NCBI GenBank assembly: GCA_000320605.2
Contig: KB445827.1
Coordinates: forward strand, 1-27,301
Direction: 5' to 3'
Source of the DNA: Gelatoporia subvermispora B
Taxonomy: Eukaryota > Basidiomycota > Agaricomycetes > Polyporales > Gelatoporiaceae
Length of the DNA stretch: 27,301 nucleotides
Shown here: positions 1-10,480 of the stretch, piece by piece
How positions within the stretch are numbered: the first letter of the stretch is position 1
Layout: each line of letters begins with the position of its first letter
Translations under genes and position numbers: made by a program
Notes under the pieces: model-generated
The model's input: only the letters and a program-made list of their open reading frames with translations
What the model was told of the DNA's origin: nothing
Databases searched by the model: none

Positions 1-127
1 CGAGCCTGTGCTAAAAGTGGCTCCCACGGTATCTAACTATCCTTTGAAGCTGTTTTAACGGTACTGTCGTCCTGTGCTAACCTCCCATAGCCGTTCCTAT
101 TCGTTCTATGTTATGTTGTTTATTGTG

Positions 128-144
128 GCTGCTGCTGCTGCTGC

Positions 145-181
<37 letters not shown>

Positions 182-190
182 GCTGCTGCT
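128..190. repeat. Compound trinucleotide microsatellite (GCT)6(GTT)12(GCT)3
   Basis: Counting directly gives six GCT, then twelve GTT, then three GCT units without interruption. Open frames across it on both strands (poly-Ala/poly-Val on plus, poly-Asn/poly-Ser on minus) are products of the repeat and not credible genes. Confidence 0.95.
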
Positions 191-249
191 GTCGTTGATG
201 TTGCTATAAGTGTCGCTATCTGCTTTTCCCTTCACGTCTGTCTCCAGTT

Positions 250-279
<30 letters not shown>
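250..279. repeat. Hexanucleotide microsatellite (CTCCTG)5
   Basis: Five perfect CTCCTG units follow the trinucleotide array by 60 bp. The Gly-Ala or Cys-Ser peptides it can encode are artefacts of the repeat. Confidence 0.95.
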
Positions 280-281
<2 letters not shown>

Positions 282-364
282 ATCCATACATGTATGCTGT
301 ATGCTCTCATCGCCGTCGGTCCTTGCTCTTCTCGTTGTCACCTGTGAGATCGTGACGGGTAAGC

Positions 365-460
365 GCCGACCCTGTGTGACACTCTAGGCCGTGCAGGCGC
401 CGCCCCTGTGACACCCTGGGCCGGGTAGGCGTGGACCCTGTGACGACCTGTGACAATCGG
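365..460. repeat. Degenerate ~33-bp tandem repeat, about 2.5-3 copies
   Basis: Successive segments near 366, 400 and 432 share a core like CCCTGTGACAC followed by a C/G-rich tail ending in GTAGGCG or GCAGGCG. The third copy decays into two short CCTGTGAC elements. The copies are imperfect, so unit boundaries are approximate. Confidence 0.6.
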
Positions 461-1015
461 ATCACACTAGGGTCCGGGTAGAGGTGGTCCGCAAGAGGTG
501 TCTCATAACCTAACCCTGGCCTGCGTCCTCCCGTGGACATGTCTAGGATCAATACAATGAACTTAGAACTACGGGTGATATTCAGCAATATTGTACATAG
601 ATACGGCGAGCTCGCGAATACATACACTATGCATCGAACACTACACGTACGATGAGTTCGAGAGGCGAGACAAATAGAGAAAGGGTAGCAACAGAAAAAT
701 TGATTCAATGCACACAACAGTATGTATGAGTACAGGCTGCGTGGATACGGGGATATGGGGACAAGGCTGCACAGGAGTGGGTACAGTATGAGTAAGTACA
801 CAAGGACGAGCACAATGCTCGTCCGCGGCTGCTTGGTTAATTTTCAATCATGATTGTTCGTCCGTCGTCCATACATCTCCGTCCATCTGCTCCATCCATC
901 CAATCGTTCGTTCGTTCGTAGATTGACATATTTACGTGCGTCCGTTTCGTTTCGTCCATTCTCGTGCCGAGCATTCGTCGCGTCGCGTCGCAGGTTTTTG
1001 CCTGCCTGCACGCGC
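461..1015. other. Intergenic, no gene recognised
   Basis: This stretch contains only short overlapping open frames with no recognisable domain. The part next to 1016 should hold the 3' UTR and polyadenylation region of the minus-strand membrane-protein gene. TTCG-rich runs (around 905-960) are simple sequence. Confidence 0.5.
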
Positions 1016-2183
1016 TCAGTGGTTCCCAACAAGCGGCGCACGCTCCTCGTCGAGCGCGATACCGCCATGGCCGCGGCGCAGACGGAGTGCGACACCGACG
1101 AGAGCCTTGCCGACCCAAACGAGCGCGAGGATGGCGAACGCGAGCGCTGACCAGTGGACGAACGCACTCGAGCGCTGCTCCGCGAAGATGGCCCAGAGCG
1201 CCCAAGCGATGGCAATGGCGGCGGGAAGGTCACCCTCGGGCGATGAGAACGCGTAAGCGGCAGCGGTACCCTCGAGGAAGAACCTGATTGACGAAGAATG
1301 AGTTAGCTATGCAAGGACGGAGGTATACAGCACGGAGAGAGGACGTACAGAGCGAGGAAGACAAAGACCTTGGTCCAGACACCGGCGTGGTGTGTAAGCG
1401 CGTTGACACCGAAGGCGTCGAAGGCGGTGAGAACGACAAGGACGGTGGTCCAGCCGTGGTAAAGCGAGAAGGGGAGGTGCACGAAGAGCTCGTCCGCGGT
1501 GCTCTCGGACTCGTGATACTTCTTGACGATGTAGTAGATGTGCTGCGAGAGACGCGTTAGTTCGGCGTTCAAACTTCGGAAGATGCGGCTGCGCCGCGGG
1601 CGAAAGAGCTTACCGTCACGGTGGAGCTAACGAAAAGCGCGAGGATGAACGCTGCGGCGTGGGTCAGGAACAGCCGGACGAGGAGTAGGCAGGGAGCGCA
1701 CCGATGATGTAGTGGTGCGTGGCCCAGAGGTTGACGTAGACGGCGTTGAGGAGCGCGAGGAGCGGGAACCGCCAGGAGATGCCGTCGATGATCACCGTCT
1801 TGCCATGGTCGAAGAACTGGTAGATGATCGTTCCGAGCAGTAGGAGGTGGATGAGGGACCTGTATGCGCGAGGCGCGAGGACAGCTGGTCAGCGCGCGGA
1901 AGAGGCGAGGCAGGTAGCGCGGACGCGGGCGACGTACCAGATGAGGAAGGCCCAGGGAGCGGGGGTGAGGTAGGTGACCTTGCCGGTGTAGTAGATGTCG
2001 GTAGGCCCGGCGACGGTGTAGATGTTGGAGCCTAGGAAGGCGAAGTAGACGAGAATGTTGACGATCTGCGCGTGCGGTCGTCAGTTTTTTGCTCCCGGTC
2101 GCTGTCGCCGACGCCGTGTCGCGCGCGCGGTCGGAGAACGGACGCACCTTGAGCAAGATCCCGTCTTTCCACGTCGAGGACAT
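1016..2183 (-). CDS. Multi-pass membrane protein, 273 aa, six exons
   Basis: Exons read on the minus strand are 2183-2148, 2065-1938, 1859-1702, 1651-1614, 1542-1349 and 1283-1016. Their total is 822 nt, which gives 273 residues plus stop in a single frame. Five introns of 50-82 nt all have GT...AG ends. The protein begins [12 protein letters not shown] and has about eight hydrophobic segments. Readable landmarks are FLGSNIYTV, a [10 protein letters not shown] segment, an internal HHYIIAFILALF helix, the loop [14 protein letters not shown] and a [10 protein letters not shown] helix near the C-terminus. The short tail ([10 protein letters not shown]) is polar. The [10 protein letters not shown] helix recalls eukaryotic membrane proteins loosely related to the TspO/MBR group; this is only a resemblance, and transport or signalling function is unknown. 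The start is chosen because the first exon is short and open and directly follows a non-coding, promoter-like stretch. The ORF fragments seen in each exon alone are parts of this gene. Confidence 0.85.
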
Positions 2184-2325
2184 CGTCGGTACAAGCGCAA
2201 GTTGAGCAAGGCGAAGAGGTGGTGGGGGTAGGAGGAGAAGAGGAGAGCGCGAGGAGTGGGCAGGGCGTGGTGTGCCTTTAAGATCCGGGGCGCGCCATGC
2301 ACGCGTTGTTGGTGACGCGCGATGA

Positions 2326-2333
2326 TGACGTCA
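2326..2333. promoter_or_regulatory. Perfect CRE palindrome TGACGTCA upstream of the membrane-protein gene
   Basis: The 8-bp palindrome TGACGTCA is the consensus site of ATF/CREB-type bZIP factors. It lies 143 bp upstream of the start codon at 2183 on the minus strand, a suitable promoter distance. Binding is inferred from the motif alone. Confidence 0.4.
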
Positions 2334-2554
2334 GCGCGCAGCCTTCGCCTGCTCCCGCTCCTTCGGCCGTCCTCTGCTATCTATAGCTCCTTCGGTCCCG
2401 CTCTGCATTGTCCTCCCCGACGTCCCTCTTCGCCTTTTTTGGAGATCCCGCTCGCCGTGCAAGACGCTCCCGACGAGGGCTCCCTCGCTCTCGCTGCGAC
2501 TCGCGTATCGAGCGCGCAAACTTGACCGCGGTCGCAGCACGGGCGTCGGCCACG

Positions 2555-2774
2555 ATGGCGCCATCCGACCTTGTGACCAACGTGCTGCGCCCTCTAGTCT
2601 CGCCTGCGTCTTTGCTCATCCGGACGTCCTGCACTGCTTATCCGCGTTCCTGGTCTGCCCGGCTGTGCTATATTGGGCGCCATCTCCGCATCACGCTCCT
2701 TGAGGTTTCCCTCACTGGTGAGTCTGATCGCGTAAAACCCCGTCTTCGCTAATTTGTCTGCACCAGCTGAATGA
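2555..2774 (+). CDS. Doubtful small spliced ORF, 56 aa
   Basis: An ATG at 2555 in a good context (cacgATGgc) opens a frame that reaches a consensus donor GTGAGT at 2718. An acceptor CACCAG at 2764-2766 would give a 49-nt intron, and the frame then stops two codons later at 2774. The peptide starts MAPSDLVTNVLRPL and is mildly hydrophobic and Arg/Ser-rich. No family is recognised. The clean intron signal is the only real support. It might be the 5' end of a non-coding transcript or pure chance in GC-rich DNA. Confidence 0.2.
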
Positions 2775-4642
2775 CACAGCGCGAACGAGTCGTAAAATAC
2801 CATCCGTCGGTGCTCGCGTACACAAATGTCTTCGGCGGAACAACACGGCCCTCTCGAGTCCTCGGGCGGTCGGCGGGCGGTAGTTGATTTCAAAGTGTTA
2901 GACAGGTGGCGGATGTGAAGGGCGCGGTGCGATGGGCTTGTATGGACAGTAGATGAGTATATTTGATCTCCATTCTTTGCGCAACGCTGCTCGTGCTTCG
3001 AGACGAATCGCCGAGCACATACAGTCAGTGCAATCACATTCGCCTCCTACGTTAACTCGCTCGGTCCATTTTTGCGGTCTCCCACAGGCCTTTCGGCGGT
3101 CTCAGCGCATGATCCTACGTGTCGGTGTATGGACCGGAGCATGGCGCTCTCTCGTTCTCTCGCTCACCCACGATTTGTCACTTGCATAGCGGATCGTACG
3201 CGTCATTCACGAGTCCCGACCCGGGAGCAGCAGCGGTCCCATCCTTGCTACACAACTTAGTCCCAGTCCGACGCCGCAGAGAGCCTGTGTCTACAACTCA
3301 ATGAACTCATCTCTACCTATGTCTGGTTTTCTCTCCTGGCCAGTACAGCCGGCAGGAGCGAGCTGCTCTCTGTCTCGGGAGCGCGATACTCAGATCCACA
3401 TACGGGTTACCCTTCTCCGCATCCTACTACCATATTCCTACCACTCGGGGGATGAACCGGCCCCCTCGCTTTTGTTTCCCATCGACCCCGCGCCTCTACG
3501 CAATCGCTCGCTCTCATCCGGGTGGAACCTGGTTCTGTAACTACGTAGACGTGTCCTGCCTCAGTGCTCTCAGTGCTGCGCTCCACGTGCCGCGCGTCCT
3601 CTTAGCTCTCCTCGAAGCGCCCTTTGTCCATCTCGTACGCGTTCCGGCTCCCTTCCCCTCCCCCTTCGCCCTATCTCTCTCACCTGTTCCAGATCCATCT
3701 CCCGCGCAGTTGTTCCCCGCATATACGTGCCCAGTCTTACATCCGTCCCCGTACGCGCAGCCGTTATTTTGCTAACTAGTAAAGCGTGCTAGGAACGGAG
3801 GCGTTACGCAATCGCGTCACGCCTCGCAGAACCCTCGCGCGTTCGATCACGCGGAGCCCCGGAGCTAGTCGCTGAGCTGAAGGCGGACCCATCAACCCCC
3901 TCAAGGCGTCCTCGAGAGTTTTTACCCCCATCGGCCTACCGTTAGTTGATCCGGTGTTAGTGCCGGCCATCTCATCGCCTCGTCAGACGCACTACTCGCA
4001 CTCATACCTCTCCTCTGACACCGTCGCCTCCGCCGTCCTCTCTGCATGCGACACTCTCGTACCCCCTGCGCCTCACCACGGATGACTCATGACTCACGTC
4101 CTTATCCGCCCCCAACCGATCGATACTTCGGATCGTACAGGACCTCGCACCGTCTCCAGACGGGCACAAGAACTGACTGGATCCGAGTTTACGCGTGGCG
4201 CGCCTGCTCGCTCGTGCAATGCATTCCCTCGCGCTCGCGCTGACGCATACACATACGCATATGTCGCGTCACACACTGCACTCCTTCCGCTCAGCCGGTA
4301 CAACGATACCTCATGCATCGCGTGACGTCCTCTGGGACCGCGGGCTGCCGCTGCCGCGTCCGTATGCGCCTTCCTTTCAATCCAATCCCTGACTGCTCGA
4401 TGGCAATCCGGAGGTCTATACTCTCCCACCACGACATATTCCTATGCTTTAGGCATTAGACTTTAGAGCAGTTATACAACAGGATCAGATGATGTGACGA
4501 GGGATGGAAAGCGCTCTTTCCACAGGTCCACGAACCACCGGTGTAGCCATCTGCGACAGAAAACGTTCAGTTAGCTGTATATTCTCCAGCCGTCACTGTT
4601 TGACGCGGAACTGACCATAAATTCCGTTGATGACTGTGGAGG
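2775..4642. other. Intergenic, pyrimidine-rich in part, no gene recognised
   Basis: Six-frame reading gives only short Arg/Ser/Pro-rich frames on both strands, typical of GC-rich non-coding DNA. The plus strand is C/T-rich from about 3630 to 3710. No repeat unit, transposase motif or RNA gene was recognised. The part just below 4643 should contain the 3' UTR of the F-box gene. Confidence 0.5.
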
Positions 4643-6142
4643 TCACCAGCTCCCTACGAGCCAGGCGTCGTATTCGGCCGTCCTGAAAATGTCCGGAATG
4701 TCCATGTACAGTGGATTGGGTGAAGCCCAGGGATGAATTCTCCACTCGACGGGGCATCCGTTCAGCTGATCCATACGGCCCTCGACATCCTCGAGGAGTC
4801 TGTTTGAGATGACGTCGATCACAACACGACTCAGGGGATGGCCGCGTTGTGCTCGCAAATTGAGTAACAGAGTGAGAGCCGCCTCGAAGTTGTCATCCGG
4901 CAAAACAATGAGACGCATAGTCGTGAGTTGGGGACATGGGAGACTCATTAGGCCTCCAGGCTCTTCGCACTCGTGGACCAATTGGGTAACAAATTCGCCG
5001 AGATGATCGTAATTCACGGCGAGCGCCGTAAGCGATGGCATGCGCTTGATGAGGTCCCGTCCAGCGGTGAAAGACCCGTCACAGCAATACTCGGTGATCT
5101 GTGTCAATGGTAATCGGTCCATTAACTGTACCGCGTCACTGCACAGGCCTTGGGCACAAAGATAACCGGCAGATGCGCTCGCCGCGAGGACACTATCGCT
5201 TTTCACGAAGAGTCGGGTCGCGGATGAGACCACGGGCGGGAGAGGAATCAGATACGGCGACGAGAGTGGTGCTATCGTTGTATGAGAATCGGGGAGGAAT
5301 TTCACGGAGGTCGTGTTTGTCAGAGCAGGGAATTTGATTAGCCAGATGATTTGGTGTTCAAGAACGTTGGAAATGATGAGGCGTTTCAAGTGGCGTAGAG
5401 GGAGGGCCTGCGGGTAATCACCAACCCAGCGCAAGAACCGTCCCTTTATGAACGCAAGGTCTTGTATCTGGGACGAGGCTGCAAGGCATGCTAGTATTTT
5501 GGAAGGGCAAACATTATTGAACTGGTGAAGGCATATGGACGTCAGGTTGGTGAAGGTGTTCAATGGTAGAAAATCGAAGTAAGCTAGCGCCAAGCGTCGG
5601 AGAATGGGCGTCTCTCCTTCAAAGAATGCCACATCGCGAAGGCACCAACGAGTGCGATAGTCGCAGTGAAGCACAAAAGTGTCAAGATGAGCTGCAGAAG
5701 CTCTCAGAGACTCTGAGCTCCAGATCGTGTCCTTCGTGCCCAACCAGTATAACTCGCGAAGCCTCACTTTCTTTTGAGCCAGAATTCGCAACGACCGCTG
5801 AGTCTTCCGACCATCCTCCACGAGAATTGCAGACGTCTGCCGAGAAGTGCGCCGGAATACAGAGGGATGTAGATTTCGCACGCGATCCCAGATTACAGTG
5901 TGACACAGCATGATTTCTCTCCATCTGCGACAGACCATCATAAGCTGGACGCAATGTGGCCAGTGCAGACATGCAGATCTCCAATTGATGCAAGAGATCC
6001 CGTATCTGTAAAGCACTGACTCGCGTGCTGGCACTTGGTAGAATATCTCGCGGAGGATCTCGATTGGGAGACGGTTGATGGCCGCACGTGAGTTGAGTGC
6101 ATTTTGGATGTCCATCGACAGAGATCGCAAGCGGCAATCCAT
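4643..6142 (-). CDS. F-box protein, 499 aa
   Basis: This is a single uninterrupted frame of 1500 nt. The F-box lies near residues 18-90, beginning INRLPIEILREIF and continuing through LMMVCRRWREIML to a TVIWDRV block, which is the usual Agaricomycete F-box ending. The rest is an irregular leucine-rich region (for example PILRRLALAYFDFLPL and HLKRLIISN), typical of substrate-binding LRR-like C-termini. Proteins of this family link SKP1-cullin ubiquitin ligases to substrates; the substrate here is unknown. The start is uncertain. The true N-terminus could be the ATG of SMDIQNALNSR, a few residues inside the ORF, or a first exon at 6343-6296 (MEALSINDLF...) joined across a 144-nt GTGAGA...CACAG intron at 6295-6152. 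That join is in frame and would give 518 residues. No lesion is seen, in contrast to the two F-box pseudogenes further on. Confidence 0.85.
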   Translation of the reverse strand: MDCRLRSLSMDIQNALNSRAAINRLPIEILREIFYQVPARESVLYRYGISCINWRSACLHWPHCVQLMMVCRRWREIMLCHTVIWDRVRNLHPSVFRRTSRQTSAILVEDGRKTQRSLRILAQKKVRLRELYWLGTKDTIWSSESLRASAAHLDTFVLHCDYRTRWCLRDVAFFEGETPILRRLALAYFDFLPLNTFTNLTSICLHQFNNVCPSKILACLAASSQIQDLAFIKGRFLRWVGDYPQALPLRHLKRLIISNVLEHQIIWLIKFPALTNTTSVKFLPDSHTTIAPLSSPYLIPLPPVVSSATRLFVKSDSVLAASASAGYLCAQGLCSDAVQLMDRLPLTQITEYCCDGSFTAGRDLIKRMPSLTALAVNYDHLGEFVTQLVHECEEPGGLMSLPCPQLTTMRLIVLPDDNFEAALTLLLNLRAQRGHPLSRVVIDVISNRLLEDVEGRMDQLNGCPVEWRIHPWASPNPLYMDIPDIFRTAEYDAWLVGSW

Positions 6143-6343
6143 CGCAATGAGCTGTGGGTACTAATGAGAGACGCAGATCCGCAGATATGAGTAACTGAGA
6201 ACTCTGACCTCATTCTTCCTGTATGTGTTGATAAGCAAAGACCTAAGACGAATATACCCACCAACGTACCGCATAGATGGGCTTTCTTGTCTCACACGTT
6301 GTTTCAGTATCCGAAAGAGGTCATTAATTGACAGAGCTTCCAT

Positions 6344-6669
6344 TATCGTGGTGTAGTCGTCTCAGGATATGTTTTGTCACAGTGTACCGTCGAGTAGGAT
6401 AGAGGCAACTGCCGCATCTCAAGCATGTCTATCACTGGCGCCTGTGTGATTCGACCTGCCACGTGTCCTGCGACAGCAAGGCATTTCTGTGACATTGGCT
6501 TTCTATTCTCATGCGACGAGGTGTTACTTTTCCTAAACTCGATGTTCTAAGGGTCGGCTACAGTGCTCCGAACATCCACACAAATCACTTCAATACAATT
6601 CATTTGCCGCTTGCAATACTCGGCGCTGGTATGAGACGGAGCCACTCCGAATACAATGGGAGTCTCGAG
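6344..6669. other. Spacer between the F-box gene and the left duplication arm
   Basis: This is the presumed divergent promoter region of the minus-strand F-box gene. Only short chance frames are present. The outer end of the left arm may reach into this stretch (weak similarity to sequence beyond 20540), but I could not fix the boundary. Confidence 0.4.
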
Positions 6670-6676
6670 GGAAGCT

Positions 6677-8350
6677 ATGGAGGAACAGTCTGGATCGTCC
6701 TCGGCCAACGATAACACTCCAGAGGTTGCTTGCGACGCTCCATCTGGGTAGCAATATCATCAAGGGGCTGCGGAGACTTCCGTCGGTCGCACGACCGCAG
6801 ATGTGTGTCTCGGAGGAAACGGAGCTACAGCGAGGTATGCGTTCAGTTATACCATTCTGCATTTTCGTGAAAACGGCTTACATCACACAACAGCTCGCCC
6901 GCTGTCCTCCCACCTGAGATCTGGTACACAATCCTTCGATTGGTTGATGACTACCACGCCCTTGCTGTCTGCTGGAACGTGTGCCGCGTCCTCCGCCATA
7001 GTTCCTCCCACATCGCTCTCGAGCGCCACAGCATACCGATCCCGCGTTCTCCCCTTGGACTTCTTGCCACCATGCTAATCGATGATCCGACACTTGCGTA
7101 CCTCCTCCGGCGTGTGGTCGTGCGCACTCCCGATTTCCCTGCGTTTTCAGTGGAGTTCGTGGGCAGGCTGCATAGGGTAAAGCAGCTTGTTGTGAGGGGA
7201 TCTGGGTTCATCAATGTTTTGCGTCTGCGCGTGCAGAGCAAGCTGGCTTTGTCGACATTTGAGAGTATTCGAGAAGTGAGGTTGAAGATCTGTCGTTCGC
7301 CACGTTCGGCGAGTGCGCCCGGATCATCTGCGCCCTACCTGGTCTGCGCCGACTCTGAATGAGGAATGTCGCTTGTACACGTGAGAGTTGTGGGGACAAA
7401 TGTCTCCTGGACAGACCGTCTCCAAAGAGCTGGATTTACGAGACCTAGAGGTATGCTCCGCTCACGTTGAATATGAGATACGACTGCTTATTCTCCGGGA
7501 GAGCAGCTCAGATACTACAAAGGCACGTATCACTCGTGCTCGCTGTACCGACATATACTGTCCTCCTCCCAAATTGCTCGAGGCCTTCGCTCTCTATCGA
7601 TTGCATCTTCCGATAGTCACTTCATGCGGACTTTCGGCACGCTTTCCACGTCTTCGTCTCCAGAAATGCATTTTATGACCCCTGCGGAACTCAGCAAATT
7701 GAAGAAACTCGACGTCACCGTCTATGTCGACAGGGGAAGCAGTGGTCCTGGTGATGCGCCGTCCACGTTTCTACTCGGCCTTCCTCCGAACCGTGTCAGT
7801 GAGCTCATCATCAATTATCACTACGCGGACTGTGAGAGGAGACAGTTCAGACTCAATGCAATGGGAGGGATGTCCCTGCCCATCTTCGAGCAGATGGACG
7901 GCATCCTGACCTTTTCGCGCTTCCAGTGGTTGGAGAAGGTCGTAGTCCGATTGTGGGGCCTTTTGCCAGAGGGCAAGGAGCACCTATCTGGTATACATCA
8001 GGATAATCTTCCCTTTTGCGCGTTAAGGCGAAGAAATTTGCTTATGCTAGGCGTTGCGGACAGAGGATTCGTCTCTCCGCTCATGACTCGTGCAGGTGAC
8101 GGAGTAGGTTGCACCATGAGCAAGGTAACATGGTGCAAAGTATTGATCCTTTTTCCTGTGCTTCCTTCGTTCCTTCCCCCTTCTTCCACCGATACCACAT
8201 GTATACGGATAGTAATTCAAGCCTGAAAGCGAGTGCTTGCTGCGACGAATTGGCAGCGTTCGCCCAAGGCCGTATGTGTCCGCCACAGATCGGATGGTCC
8301 TGAGGTTAGGGTTCTATGGCGCCATCCGGGCGCTCAAGTTGGACTTGGTG
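6677..8350 (+). pseudogene. F-box/LRR protein pseudogene, left copy
   Basis: The F-box core reads VLPPEIWYTILRLVDDYHAL followed by CWNVCRVLR, near 6915-6990. Downstream blocks such as FVGRLHRVKQLVVRG, KKLDVTVYVD, TFLLGLPPNRVSELIINYHY and VVVRLWGLLPEGKEHL match the mirror copy at 18830-20540. Lesions relative to that copy are: an in-frame TAG at 6749-6751 in the probable first exon (the mirror copy has CAG), a one-base loss near 7285, a TGA at 7356-7358, and another one-base loss near 7415. From about 7485 to 8100 the frame is open again. A first intron at about 6837-6899 (GTATGC...CAACAG) is plausible. A functional gene of this family would be an SCF substrate adaptor; this copy is probably dead. 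One alternative: a 51-nt intron at 7313-7363 would remove the TGA, but not the other lesions. Confidence 0.75.
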
Positions 8351-10480
8351 ATCTTTTTACTCTCGGTCTCATCGTCCTTGTCCGCGATCTAATGCAGAAC
8401 GCCTCCCGTTACGCCTTGGGTTTTGAGACGACTGGTTGCTCACTGTTTTAGCTCCGCTCGTCCCTGTATATCACTGGACCCCTGGTCTCTGGCTCCTTGA
8501 GTCCTCGCGCGCGAGATACTGCACATGTAGCCTTTGCGTCCCCACCCTCAACTTGACGACGACCAACTTGAGGGCTGTGTCTCTATAGCATACACGCCGT
8601 GTCCAAAATTTCTCCCTGGCATGCGACTCGGAATGGCATCGATGAGTAAACGCGTATGGATCTCCAACGTCTGCTCTCTGTCTAAGTGTTCGGCAGGGAG
8701 CATCAGAAGCCGTCTCTCCAGCTGACTGGGAACCATCACTGCAAATCACCCCTCAACACAGCTTCGTGCGCTCCATCTGTGACCTCCTCCTCTGCTGTGC
8801 CGCTTTGGTCCATCCGCATCAGTTTGCCACCCTCTTGTCCACGACGTCGCTATACATAACTTTAGCCCTCGCGATGCGAGCTCAACGCATGACTTGTGAT
8901 CTTGGTTGTTTGGGAACATATCTACATCCATCTGGCCGTCAGTTTGCAGTGCTCTCACCTCCTAACTGATGCGCATATCAAGCCGGAACGGTCCGGCTTT
9001 ACACTGACGCAACCTCAGAGATCTCTGTGGTGAGTGAGCTTCCGACACGGCCCTCGTCTCTACCGGCTGAAACATCGACGATTATGCCTTTTAGGTCCTT
9101 CCTCCGGCCGTAACACAGGATGGCTCATTCGGCGAGCCCTGATGCACTTGCGATCCCGTAGCTGCTCGCCCTGCGCATGAACGACTGTGTATGCTTCCCC
9201 GTTGAGTCACAATGCACTGCTCACTGCACTCTAAGGTAAGACTGACATGTGCTGCACACCCACCTATTCCCATAAGATGACGCAGGTGTCCCGAGACTCG
9301 ATGTCTTTGGGCATATTACGATCTGCCTGTCTCGGATTCTTCCGCAGCGTATGCAGCTGTCTAGCATGCGCAATGATCTAACCTCGCCGTTTAGGATGCT
9401 AGTGATTTTCCGCGCTGCTATACGTAAGGTATGGCTGCCATTTCAGTGCCCTGGCGCCCGCTCCTCGCAGTCCAGTGATATGAGACCGCTAGGCAAAGAC
9501 CTGATAGTGAAATGTAGCGCTGTGCGTTGCGTGCACGGAGATAATAGAGCCGTGTCCGATTTTTGTGAGGTACGTATACGCAGCGGCTAGAGCGCACCCG
9601 TGATTGGGCGAACTCCCTCTCCGTGTGCCCAGTACTGTCGCTGGTCTAGTCTATGGGCGTGTCTCACAAATTTCATCTTGCTGTCCCGCACTTCTGTGAC
9701 CCGTCGAAGTGAAACAATGCTATGCGTCGCTTCAATGTGTCTGCTGCTGCTGTGGAAGCACGGTTTGTATCAACGAATGTACGCCTCTCCCGAGCAATAC
9801 CAGAATGACCTGTACTTAGCACCAACAGCGGTTTAATGTTCGTTGCCGCCACCTATCAAATGCGCGTCAATCCGTCAGTGTGGCGCTGACCCGATCACAC
9901 AAAAGTCCCACACGATCTACCTCACCGCCATGTTCAGTTTTGTGAGAGACCAGAAGTCTTCCTTGATCAGTCTGCGATTACTTTGTTTCTTAGAACAATC
10001 CCTTCGTCTTGCTGGGGCAAGGTGGCCGAACACGTTGGTACAGCTTATTCAGCACGGTCCAGCTTCGCAGGATGGCATCACCAACCCAGAGATACGTGGG
10101 ATCGATCCATCTTGATTCGCTCTGATGCAGGACGTCCAACTCTCCCCGCCAAATGAACAACGCTATAACGAAGGATATGCGAATTACATACATGGATCCT
10201 TCCATGTGCAAGATACTGTTACGTTCATCCATCTTGTGGGTATCCCGGCCAATTGCAGGCTTCTGTCGTCTCGTATGCACATCCTGGTGCTTCTTGGACT
10301 CCTTCTCATCTGCCATCGGGTGGCCCTCACAGACACTTTCCGCGTCCCCTCTTCACGACGCACAGCATGAGATAGATCCCACCGGTCTCGAGGCACCGCC
10401 CTCACAGCACATGTGCCTCGTATAACCTGTCCGTTATACCTGATTTTCCGCATCTACTTTCCATCCGCCCCTTTTCCGTA
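8351..10480. other. Decayed middle part of the left arm
   Basis: No intact gene was found. The sequence is still alignable by eye to the minus strand of 16678-18830: around 8550-8640 (for example AACTTGACGACGA), around 9720-9990 (GGGTCAGCGC, CAGCAGACACA and CTCTCCCGAGC read on one strand or the other), and around 10000-10450. Near 9740-9950 the plus strand gives a hydrophobic exon-like piece (MCLLLLWKHGLYQR), a GTACGC donor at 9780, and a GTGAGA donor after AMFSF at about 9941. All have counterparts in the mirror arm. They suggest remnants of another membrane-protein gene, which I cannot name. The ORFs between 8470 and 9600 have no recognisable domain. Confidence 0.45.

Noticed and set aside
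307..813. 168-aa open frame on the minus strand
   Set aside because: It crosses the degenerate tandem repeat, has no domain and no intron-exon logic, and overlaps another frame; it is a chance ORF.
844..1256. Overlapping open frames of 98-129 aa on both strands over the last exon of the membrane-protein gene
   Set aside because: They are antisense and out-of-frame shadows; the six-exon model explains the region with one continuous frame.
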